A stretch of 64,000 bases of DNA from Variovorax sp. IB41. GTDB taxonomy: Bacteria > Pseudomonadota > Gammaproteobacteria > Burkholderiales > Burkholderiaceae_C. Location of the stretch: NCBI RefSeq assembly GCF_016405905.1, contig NZ_JAEFCB010000002.1, forward strand, positions 186,001 through 250,000, given 5' to 3'. A model generated the notes under the pieces. That model did no database searches. It was not told the DNA's origin and saw only the letters and a program-made list of their open reading frames with translations. The position numbers and the translations under genes were made by a program. Positions 57,374 to 64,000 of this stretch are shown piece by piece (position 1 is the stretch's first letter; every line of letters begins with the position of its first letter).

Positions 57374-58717
57374 TCAGGCGGGTTTGACCACGGGCAGCAT
57401 CGCGCTCAGGCGCGTGCCCCTGTCGGGCGTCGAGGAGATCGTGAGCTTGCCGCGCGCGGCCTCCACGCGGTGGCGCATGCCCGCCAGGCCGTGCGTGGAC
57501 GGGCGCATGCGCTGCGTGTCGAAGCCCTTGCCGTTGTCCGTGACTTCCACGATCACGTGGTTCTCGTAGTTCTTCATCACGATCGTCGCTTCGCCGGCCT
57601 CGGCGTACTTGCCGATGTTGGTCAGGCTCTCCTGCACCATGCGGTAGATCGTGAGCTGGCGCGATTCGTCCAGCGTCACTGGCTCCAGCGCCATCTCGAC
57701 CTGAAGGCCCGAGCGTTCGGCGAACTCGCGTCCCAGGATCTCCAGCGAGGCGACCAGCCCGAGGTTCGAGAGCGACGAGGGCCGCAGGTCTTCGATGATG
57801 CGGCGCTTGAGCGCGATGCCGCTGTTGAGCAGGTCCGTGAGGTGCTGCAGCCGCTGGATGGCGTCGGGCGACTCCGCCAGCCGCGACTTCAGGCGCGCCA
57901 CGTCCAGCTTGGCGGCGGTGAGCAGCGAGCCGAGCTCGTCGTGCAGCTCGCGCGCGAGATACCCGCGCTCGTTTTCCCGCACGTCCTGCAGGTGGGTGGC
58001 CAGCTCGGCCAGCGAGGCGGTGCGCTCGCGCACCTCGTCTTCGAGCGCATTGCGTTCGCGTTGCAGGGCTTCCTGCTGGCGCTCGCCGATGGAGCGCAAG
58101 GCATGCGTCTGGCGCAGGTAGAGGAAGAAAGCGATCAGCGCCGCGAGCGCCACGATGGCCGTGCCGATGCGCGCGAGCTGCAGCGAGCGCAGCACCTGCA
58201 CCTGGCCGTCGTGCAGGGTCTTGTTGCTCACGTTGACCAGCTGCAGGGCGGTGGCGCGGATGGCGTCCATTTCCTCGCGCCCCACGTCGGTGGTGATGAC
58301 GAACTTCCAGGCGTCTTCCTTGCCGTCCTGGCGCAGCCGCACGCTCATGTCCATCTCGGCCACCTTGCGCAGCACGTGCTTGGAGAGTTCGCCGATCTGG
58401 GCCATTTCGGCCGGCCGGTCGGCGTACAGCTGCCGCAGGGTCGCGAGATTGCCGTCCACCTCCTTGATCGCCGTGTCGTAGGGCTGCCGGTAGCTGGCCT
58501 CGCCGGTCAGCAGGTAGCCGCGCTGGCCGGTTTCGGCGTCCAGCATGTTCTGCAGGATCTGGTTGACCACGCCGCGGCCTTTCTGCGCCTCGTCGATGTC
58601 GGCCAGGGAGCGCGTGGACTGGCGAAAGCCGGCCTCGTTGATGCCGATCAGGGCCAGTGCAGCCAGTGCCGCGAGCAGGAGGCTCAAGGCCATTCGAGGG
58701 GGGGCTAACCAGTGCAT
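57374..58717 (-). CDS. sensor histidine kinase with CHASE3 domain
   Basis: A 447-residue kinase. TM1 (about 8-27), a periplasmic CHASE3 sensor (about 40-180, MLDAETGQRGYLLTGEASY), TM2 (183-202), a coiled linker, a HisKA_3 domain with His259 (ARELHDELGSLL), and a HATPase domain (NGKGFDTQRM, THGLAGMRHRVEA). It is a NarX-like kinase that should phosphorylate a NarL-type regulator; the divergent gene 107 bases away encodes one. The signal is unknown. Confidence 0.93.
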   Translation of the reverse strand: MHWLAPPRMALSLLLAALAALALIGINEAGFRQSTRSLADIDEAQKGRGVVNQILQNMLDAETGQRGYLLTGEASYRQPYDTAIKEVDGNLATLRQLYADRPAEMAQIGELSKHVLRKVAEMDMSVRLRQDGKEDAWKFVITTDVGREEMDAIRATALQLVNVSNKTLHDGQVQVLRSLQLARIGTAIVALAALIAFFLYLRQTHALRSIGERQQEALQRERNALEDEVRERTASLAELATHLQDVRENERGYLARELHDELGSLLTAAKLDVARLKSRLAESPDAIQRLQHLTDLLNSGIALKRRIIEDLRPSSLSNLGLVASLEILGREFAERSGLQVEMALEPVTLDESRQLTIYRMVQESLTNIGKYAEAGEATIVMKNYENHVIVEVTDNGKGFDTQRMRPSTHGLAGMRHRVEAARGKLTISSTPDRGTRLSAMLPVVKPA

Positions 58718-58761
58718 GAAACTTTCAAGGCTGCGTTCGGCGCAAGTTCGTGAATAATTGA

Positions 58762-58785
58762 CAACATTCAGGGACCGGCATGTTG
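58762..58785. promoter_or_regulatory. inverted repeat CAACAT-N12-ATGTTG in the kinase/regulator spacer
   Basis: A perfect 6-bp inverted repeat in the 107-base divergent spacer, overlapping a TTGACA-like -35 at 58758-58763. It is a candidate site for the NarL-type regulator or another factor. Confidence 0.35.
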
Positions 58786-58824
58786 CGGCCTAGGTGGCGC
58801 GCAACACAACGACGAAAGTAACAG

Positions 58825-59457
58825 ATGATCAAAATTGGAATTGTGGACGACCACGCCATCGTGCGATCGGGGCTCCGGCAGTTCTTCTCCGAGCACGTGG
58901 ACCTGCGCGTGGCGGGCGAGGCAGCCAGCGGGCGCGAAGCCATCGAGCTGGTGCGCACCACGGAACTCGACGTGCTGGTGATGGACCTTTCCATGCCCGG
59001 CCAGAGCGGCATCGATGCGCTCGCCATGATCCGCGCCAAGGCGCCGGACGTCGGGATCCTGATCCTGAGCGGCTATCCCGAAGAGCACTACGCGATGAAC
59101 CTGATCCGCCAGGGCGCGAGCGGCTACCTCAACAAGGAATGCGATCCGATCGAGATCGTGAACGCCATCCGCACCATCTCGCTGGGCCGCCGCTACATCA
59201 CGCCGGCCGTTGCCGAACTGCTCGCGCGCCAGCTGGATCGCAAGGACGACGCCGCACCGCACGAGCAACTCTCGGAGCGCGAATTCCAGGTGTTCCTGAA
59301 GCTGGCCAAGGGCGAGACCGCGGGCGACATCGCCAAGACGCTGTCGCTGTCGGTCAAGACGGTGAGCACCTACCGCACGCGCCTGATGGAGAAGATGAAC
59401 CTCTCCTCCAACAGCGACCTGACGTACTACGCGCTGAAGAACAAGCTCATCGATTGA
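58825..59457 (+). CDS. NarL/FixJ-family response regulator
   Basis: A 210-residue regulator: receiver domain with Asp8/Asp9, phosphoacceptor Asp54 (VLVMDLSMPG) and Lys104, followed by a LuxR-type HTH (about 145-205, LSEREFQVFLKLAKGETAGD). It is the likely partner of the adjacent CHASE3 kinase. Target genes are unknown; the nearby stress genes are possible targets. Confidence 0.94.
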   Translation: MIKIGIVDDHAIVRSGLRQFFSEHVDLRVAGEAASGREAIELVRTTELDVLVMDLSMPGQSGIDALAMIRAKAPDVGILILSGYPEEHYAMNLIRQGASGYLNKECDPIEIVNAIRTISLGRRYITPAVAELLARQLDRKDDAAPHEQLSEREFQVFLKLAKGETAGDIAKTLSLSVKTVSTYRTRLMEKMNLSSNSDLTYYALKNKLID

Positions 59458-59461
59458 GCGT

Positions 59462-59866
59462 CTAGGACCCTGAAGGCGAAGCGCGCAATGCCTTCGCCTG
59501 CTGCAGGCAGAAATCGACCAACGCGTCGATTTCGTTGGACTTGTCGAACACCGCATCGACGCCGAACTCGGCGCAGCGCCGCCGGATGTCCGGCGTCGCA
59601 TAGTTGCTGAGCACCACCAGCATCTGGGTCGGCTTGCGCGACTTGCAGGCCTGCAGCACGCCCAGCCCGCTTCCCTGCTTGAGAAAAAGATCGACGATGG
59701 CCAGGTCCCACTGGTTGCCGGTGTCCAGCAGCCATGCGCGTGCGTGGTCTTCGGTCTCGGCGAATCCGACGACCGTGGCGCAAGTGAGTTCTTCCAGGGT
59801 GCCAATGAGGTTTTCACGGATCGTGAGGTTGTCTTCGACGACGTATGTCTGCAATCTGGAGTCCAT
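59462..59866 (-). CDS. stand-alone receiver-domain protein
   Basis: A 134-residue protein that is only a CheY-like receiver: Glu11/Asp12 (VVEDN), phosphoacceptor Asp59 (LAIVDLFL), the switch region VVLSNYA and Lys109. It lacks a DNA-binding output domain. It converges with the NarL-type regulator gene, with stops 4 bases apart. A 30-base palindrome lies upstream. It may tap or compete for phosphate from the neighbouring kinase. Confidence 0.9.
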   Translation of the reverse strand: MDSRLQTYVVEDNLTIRENLIGTLEELTCATVVGFAETEDHARAWLLDTGNQWDLAIVDLFLKQGSGLGVLQACKSRKPTQMLVVLSNYATPDIRRRCAEFGVDAVFDKSNEIDALVDFCLQQAKALRASPSGS

Positions 59867-59899
59867 GCCGAACCGCGCTTCCTCTCACGTTGGCGGGGT

Positions 59900-59929
59900 G
59901 CATTCCTGACGTCCTGCTGCCAGGAATGC
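59900..59929. promoter_or_regulatory. 30-base palindrome upstream of the receiver gene
   Basis: GCATTCCTG (59900-59908) and CAGGAATGC (59921-59929) form a perfect 9-bp inverted repeat around 12 bases, centred about 48 bases before the receiver ATG. Candidate operator. Confidence 0.45.
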
Positions 59930-59947
59930 CTGCACGTGGACCTTGAG

Positions 59948-60057
59948 GCTTCGCCGAAGCGCATCATGCAGGGTTCATGGTCCGCGTGTTGTAGGCGTGT
60001 TCCGACGACGGCGCCTGCGGCGCGTCGTCCGTAGGCAATACCGCACGGTCGGTGCGG
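59948..60057. repeat. tandem stem-loops upstream of the AsmA-like gene
   Basis: Three inverted repeats: GCTTCG-C-CGAAGC (59948-59960), a GACGAC-rich stem with one bulge (60003-60029), and CCGCAC-GGTCG-GTGCGG (60041-60057). They fill most of the spacer before the ATG at 60105. Their role is unknown; they are not followed by T-runs. Confidence 0.35.
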
Positions 60058-60104
60058 TCCGTTGCCGACCCGTGAAGGACTTCAAGAGGGTTATCCACGC
60101 AGTC

Positions 60105-62132
60105 ATGGCTACGAACATCTTTGGCCCCCGCCCGCTCGGCCGCCGCCCGTTGTGGCAGAAATTGCTGGCGTCGCTCGTGCTGCTGTTCGTCGCCTTGCTG
60201 ATCGTCCTCATGTTCTTTCCGTGGGACGTGCTGCGCGAGCCGGTCAACCGCTATGTGAGCGAGAAGACCGGGCGCAAGTTCGAGATCACGCGGCGGCTCG
60301 ACGTGGACCTGGGCTGGCGCGCCGCCACCGTCAAGTTCGACGGCATCGAGTTCGCCAACCCTTCCTGGGCGCGCGACCCGTATCTCGTGAAGGCGGATCG
60401 CGCCGAGTTCGACATCCGCATCTGGCCGCTGGTCGCGAGCAAGATCGTCATTCCGCGCCTGGCGCTGTTCTCGCCCACCCTCGGGCTGCAGATGGAGCAG
60501 GACGGGCGCCGCACCTGGGCGTTCGGCAAGGACACCTCCGACGCCGGCACGGTGCCGAGCATCGGCCTCATGCAGATCGACAGCGGGGCCATCGACTTCC
60601 TGGCCAAGCATCTGGGCGTCGACCTGCACGCCGACGTGAACTACGACACCAGCCTGGGCGAGATGCCGCTGAGCTACCGCATCAAGGGCCGCTACAAGGG
60701 CCAGCCGCTCACGGCCGATGGCCGCACGGGCAACGTGCTGCAGATCGACGCGGCGGGGGCGCCGCCGTTCCCGCTCGAGATCAATGCGGCCGCCGGCCAG
60801 ACCAAGCTGAAGGCATCTGGCACCGTGTCCGGACTGGCGGGCCTCGACGGCATCGACGCGAAGTTCCAGCTCAAGGGCCAGACGCTGGGCGCGCTGTTCC
60901 CGCTGCTGGGCATCGCGCTGCCGCAAACCTCGCCCTATGCGCTCAGCGGCGACCTGAGCAAGCGCGGCACGCTCTGGCAGGTGGCCGGGCTCAAGGGCAA
61001 GCTGGGCCTGTCCGACATCGCGGGCGACATGAAATTCGACCAGGCCACCCAGGTGCCGCACCTGGCCGGCGACCTGCGCTCCAAGGTGATGGACATGGAC
61101 GATCTCGGCCCGCTCATCGGCCTGCCGCCCACGGCGCGATCGGCCACCGCGGTCGAGGGCGTGGCGCCGCCGCCGAGCATCACCCAGGTCAAGCGCCCGG
61201 CGGGCGCCAAGGTGCTGCCGACGGCGCCGCTGGACTTCGAGCGCCTCCGCGCCATGAACGCCGACGTCAAGTACACGGCCGACCGCATCCAGAACGTGCG
61301 CGAGATACCGCTCGACCGCGGCAGCGTGCAGGTGAAGCTGAAGGACAGTGTGCTGACACTCGACCCACTCGACCTGGGCGTGGGCGGCGGCAAGCTGGCC
61401 GGCGCGATCCGCATCGACGCAGCGAAGAATCCGGCGGACATCCGCGCCTCGCTCGACCTGCGCGGCATGCAGCTCGCGCGCCTGTTCCCCAAGCTGGAAA
61501 CCACGGGCAACAGCGTCGGGCGCCTGGACGGGCGGCTGAACCTCTCGGGCTCGGGCAGTTCGGTGGCCACGTGGCTGGGCGGATCGTCGGGCGATGTGGC
61601 GGTGATGGCGGGACGGGGCCAGTTCGGCAACCTGCTGCCGGTGTTCGCGACGCTGGTGGGCGGGGACATCATCAAGTTCCTGCTGCGCGGCGACCGCAAT
61701 GTCGAGCTGCGTTGCGCGGCCGTGGCGTTCGACGTCAACAAGGGCCTGATGACCGGGCGCACGCTGGTGGTGGACACGACCAACGCCGTCTTCACCGCCA
61801 CCGGACAGGCCAGCCTGGCCAACGAGACGCTCGACTTCGTCGTGCGGCCGGAGCCCAAGTCCAAGAACATCCTCTCGCTGCGCACGCCGCTGGTGGTGCG
61901 CGGCACGTTCGGCGCGCCGTCGGGTGGGGTCGAGGTCGGGCCGCTGGCCGGACGCGGGCTCGCCGCGCTCGCGCTGGGCGCTGTCAACCCGCTGCTCGCG
62001 CTGGCCGCGACCATCGAGACCGGGCCGGGGCAGGACGCCGATTGCAAGGACGTGGTGTCGGACGCCAACAAGCCCACCGCGGGTGCCGCGGCCCAGGGCG
62101 CGGCCCGGGCCAAGGGCGCGAAGCAGCCCTAA
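60105..62132 (+). CDS. AsmA family protein
   Basis: A 675-residue protein with an N-terminal membrane anchor (about 18-40), an AsmA N-terminal domain (REPVNRYVSEKTGRKFEITR and LDVDLGWRAATVKFDGIEFANPSW) and a C-terminal AsmA_2-type domain (about 480-640). AsmA-like proteins are periplasmic bridges of the VPS13-like type, thought to move phospholipids towards the outer membrane. The ATG at 60105 is chosen because it gives a clean anchor. The start codon of the flanking stretch, open from 59943, encodes arginine-rich sequence with no function. Confidence 0.87.
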   Translation: MATNIFGPRPLGRRPLWQKLLASLVLLFVALLIVLMFFPWDVLREPVNRYVSEKTGRKFEITRRLDVDLGWRAATVKFDGIEFANPSWARDPYLVKADRAEFDIRIWPLVASKIVIPRLALFSPTLGLQMEQDGRRTWAFGKDTSDAGTVPSIGLMQIDSGAIDFLAKHLGVDLHADVNYDTSLGEMPLSYRIKGRYKGQPLTADGRTGNVLQIDAAGAPPFPLEINAAAGQTKLKASGTVSGLAGLDGIDAKFQLKGQTLGALFPLLGIALPQTSPYALSGDLSKRGTLWQVAGLKGKLGLSDIAGDMKFDQATQVPHLAGDLRSKVMDMDDLGPLIGLPPTARSATAVEGVAPPPSITQVKRPAGAKVLPTAPLDFERLRAMNADVKYTADRIQNVREIPLDRGSVQVKLKDSVLTLDPLDLGVGGGKLAGAIRIDAAKNPADIRASLDLRGMQLARLFPKLETTGNSVGRLDGRLNLSGSGSSVATWLGGSSGDVAVMAGRGQFGNLLPVFATLVGGDIIKFLLRGDRNVELRCAAVAFDVNKGLMTGRTLVVDTTNAVFTATGQASLANETLDFVVRPEPKSKNILSLRTPLVVRGTFGAPSGGVEVGPLAGRGLAALALGAVNPLLALAATIETGPGQDADCKDVVSDANKPTAGAAAQGAARAKGAKQP

Positions 62133-62138
62133 CTCCGG

Positions 62139-62906
62139 CTAGGACTGGGGCGTCGCAGGGCGCTGCGCGCAGACGCCGCAGTGCGGATCGCGCGCCACGC
62201 GCAGGGTGTCAAAGCTCGTGCTGCGCCCATCGAACATCAGCAGCTTGCCGGCGAGCGAAGGGCCGATGCCCGCGAGCAGTTTCAAGGCCTCGCTGGCCTG
62301 CAGCGTGCCGATGGTGCCGACCACCGGGCCGAACACACCCAGCACCGCGCAACGCGTTTCCTCGAAAGCCGCGTCGGGTGGGAAGATGCATGCGTAGCAG
62401 GGGGAGACTGCGTCGCGGGTGTCGTACACGCTCAGCTGGCCGTCGAAACGGATGGCAGCACCCGCCACCAGCGGCTTGCCGTGCGCCACGCAGGCGCGGT
62501 TGACCGCATGGCGCGTGGCGAAGTTGTCGCAGCAGTCGACCACCACGTCGGCCGCCGCGACGAGGCGCGACAGCAGGGCCTCGTCGGCGCGCAGCGCGTG
62601 CGTCTCGATGGCGATGTCGGGGTTGATGTCGCGCATCGCCTGTGCGGCGGATTCGACCTTGGGGCTACCCACGCGGGCGTTGGTGTGCGCGACCTGGCGC
62701 TGGAGGTTGGTGAGATCGACCTCGTCGTCGTCCACCAGCGTGATGTGGCCGACGCCGGCCGCCGCCAGGTAGAGCGCGACGGGAGAACCCAGTCCGCCCG
62801 CGCCGATGACCAATGCGCGGCCGGCACTGACGCGCGCCTGGCCGTCGATGCCGAACTCCTCAAGCAGGATGTGCCGCGAGTAGCGCAGCAGGTCGTGATC
62901 GTCCAT
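62139..62906 (-). CDS. HesA/MoeB/ThiF family E1-like adenylyltransferase
   Basis: A 255-residue enzyme with the E1 Rossmann motif GAGGLGSPVALYLAAAGVG, the DDDEVDLTNLQRQ loop, and two zinc cysteine pairs (CYACIF and CGVCAQ). It adenylates the C-terminus of a ubiquitin-like sulfur carrier (MoaD or ThiS). Which carrier it serves is undetermined. It converges with the AsmA gene, 6 bases between stops. Confidence 0.92.
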   Translation of the reverse strand: MDDHDLLRYSRHILLEEFGIDGQARVSAGRALVIGAGGLGSPVALYLAAAGVGHITLVDDDEVDLTNLQRQVAHTNARVGSPKVESAAQAMRDINPDIAIETHALRADEALLSRLVAAADVVVDCCDNFATRHAVNRACVAHGKPLVAGAAIRFDGQLSVYDTRDAVSPCYACIFPPDAAFEETRCAVLGVFGPVVGTIGTLQASEALKLLAGIGPSLAGKLLMFDGRSTSFDTLRVARDPHCGVCAQRPATPQS

Positions 62907-62983
62907 GCGCGCCCCGTTCCTCGCGAATGAAGAAGCTGCTGCCGGCGCGAGCCGCACGTTGCGTGCGGCCCCGCTCGCCGGCT

Positions 62984-64000
62984 TCAGTTTTCCTTCTTCT
63001 CGTCCTTGTTCTCGACAATGATCTGCGTCTTGCTCACGAGCACAGGCTGGCCCTTGAGGCGGTTGAGCGCCTGCACCAGCGGGAAGTCCTTGTCGGTGCC
63101 GAACTCGGGCGCCTTGCGGTCCTGCGGCGGCTTCTTGGCTTCTTCTTCGAGGCGCTTGCGGGCTTCGTCGCGGGCCTTTTCGCGTTCCGGGTCCTTGGTT
63201 TCCGGACCCTGGCCGCTGGCCAGGTGCTTCTCGAGATCGGCCTCGCGCATGCGCAGGGCCGCGAACGGGCTGCCCTCGGCACTTTCGTCGACCAGCACGT
63301 TGGGCACGATGCCCTTGGCTTGGATCGAGGTGCCGCTGGGTGTGTAGTAGCGCGCCGTGGTGATCTTCAGGCCCGTGTCGGGGCCGAGCGGGCGCACGGT
63401 CTGCACCGAGCCCTTGCCGAAGGTCTGGCTGCCCATGACGATCGCGCGCTTGTGGTCCTGCAGGGCGCCGGCCACGATTTCGCTGGCGGAGGCCGAGCCT
63501 TCGTTCACCAGCACCACCAGGGGCACGTTCTTGAGCGCCGCCGGCAGGTTGCGCAGCGGGTCGCTGCCGGAGCGGCGCTGGTAGAACTCGGGCGCCGCCT
63601 TGTAGATCGACTTGCTCTCGGCCAGCTGGCCGTCGGTGGTCACCACCGTCACGTTCTCGGGCAGGAACGCCGAGGACACCGCCACCGCCGCGTCGAGCAG
63701 GCCGCCCGGGTCGTTGCGCAGGTCGAGCACCAGGCCCTTGAGGTTCGGGTCTTCCTTGTACAGGTCTTCGACCTTCTTGACGAAGTCGTCGACCGTGCGT
63801 TCCTGGAACTGCGAGAGGCGAATCCAGCCGTAGCCCGGCTCCATGATCTTGCCGCGCACCGACTGGGTACGGATCTCTTCGCGCGTGATCGTGACCGGGA
63901 AGGTGCGGCTCTCGTCCTTGCGGAAGATGGTCAGCAGCACCTTGGTGTTGGCCTCGCCGCGCATGCGCTTGACGGCTTCGTTCAGCGAGAGGCCGCGCAC
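62984..64000 (-). CDS. S41 family carboxy-terminal protease (CtpA-like), 5' end outside window
   Basis: The 338 C-terminal residues of a larger protein. The visible part starts in the PDZ domain (RGLSLNEAVKRMRG), followed by the S41 protease domain with the catalytic Ser (about 171, NEGSASASE) and Lys (about 196, QTFGKGSVQ). A charged, Lys/Glu-rich tail follows. CtpA/Prc proteases trim C-termini of periplasmic proteins. It is 77 bases upstream of the E1-like gene on the same strand; the signal peptide and first PDZ part lie beyond base 64000. Confidence 0.92.
   Translation of the reverse strand: MRGLSLNEAVKRMRGEANTKVLLTIFRKDESRTFPVTITREEIRTQSVRGKIMEPGYGWIRLSQFQERTVDDFVKKVEDLYKEDPNLKGLVLDLRNDPGGLLDAAVAVSSAFLPENVTVVTTDGQLAESKSIYKAAPEFYQRRSGSDPLRNLPAALKNVPLVVLVNEGSASASEIVAGALQDHKRAIVMGSQTFGKGSVQTVRPLGPDTGLKITTARYYTPSGTSIQAKGIVPNVLVDESAEGSPFAALRMREADLEKHLASGQGPETKDPEREKARDEARKRLEEEAKKPPQDRKAPEFGTDKDFPLVQALNRLKGQPVLVSKTQIIVENKDEKKEN

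Overview
The window is a gene-dense, high-GC stretch of a bacterial chromosome. Gene content and order (pilBCD-coaE-zapD-yacG, ispB/rplU-rpmA-obgE-proB, HIT-DUF971-ubiE-Tim44-ubiJ-ubiB, aspS-nudB-folE) point to a beta-proteobacterium of the Burkholderiales, most likely Comamonadaceae close to Variovorax. This is inferred from synteny and protein character, not from a database search. I see no phage, transposon, integron or CRISPR array; most of the window is conserved core genome with a few accessory patches.

Layout. 1-945: C-terminal end of an O-acyltransferase with an SGNH domain. 960-9128 (minus): type IV pilus genes pilB-pilC-pilD, then coaE, an AlgI-type MBOAT plus SGNH acetyltransferase pair apparently inserted in the run, then zapD and yacG. 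9241-10363 (minus): tRNA-Pro(CGG) and ispB, divergent from rplU-rpmA-obgE-proB (10547-13504, plus). 13569-17403: a CNP1-like lipoprotein overlapping rppH (minus), divergent from proS and a lytic transglycosylase (plus). 17465-23007 (minus): CorC-like protein, cupin, monothiol glutaredoxin, prmC, prfA, hemA. 23132-27317: a small membrane protein, a GNAT enzyme co-transcribed with a TrpXYZ-type ABC importer, and a divergent Lrp/AsnC regulator. 27321-34975 (minus): a large MscS channel and a complete glycerol-3-phosphate uptake operon ugpB-A-E-C-Q. 35202-40891 (plus): serA followed by a 1292-residue FAD/4Fe-4S dehydrogenase and a HIT protein. 40965-46957 (plus): DUF971, ubiE, Tim44-like, ubiJ, ubiB, Na+/solute symporter. 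47041-54093 (plus): fmdB-type zinc ribbon, DUF502, aspS, nudB, an EEP phosphodiesterase, folE, a BLUF photoreceptor, an EamA transporter, DUF429. 54215-59866: a stress/envelope patch (CsbD, BON lipoprotein, ferritin-like protein, YqjE/YqjD-like membrane proteins, DUF1328) beside a CHASE3 histidine kinase, a NarL-type regulator and a lone receiver protein. 60105-64000: AsmA-like protein, MoeB/ThiF-type E1 enzyme and a truncated S41 (CtpA-like) protease. No gene-free stretch exceeds 300 bases.

The best leads are: serA next to a putative D-2-hydroxyacid (2-hydroxyglutarate) dehydrogenase, which would form a serine-synthesis redox couple, with a 12-codon leader ORF overlapping the dehydrogenase start; a BLUF blue-light sensor 2 nt behind folE; the Lrp/ABC control region with two perfect inverted repeats, one covering the lrp ribosome-binding site; a terminator-like structure and a REP-like hairpin cluster inside the ugp operon; a recurrent -10 hexamer placed 6-7 nt before SD-less ATGs (possible leaderless mRNAs); and a two-copy dispersed intergenic repeat.
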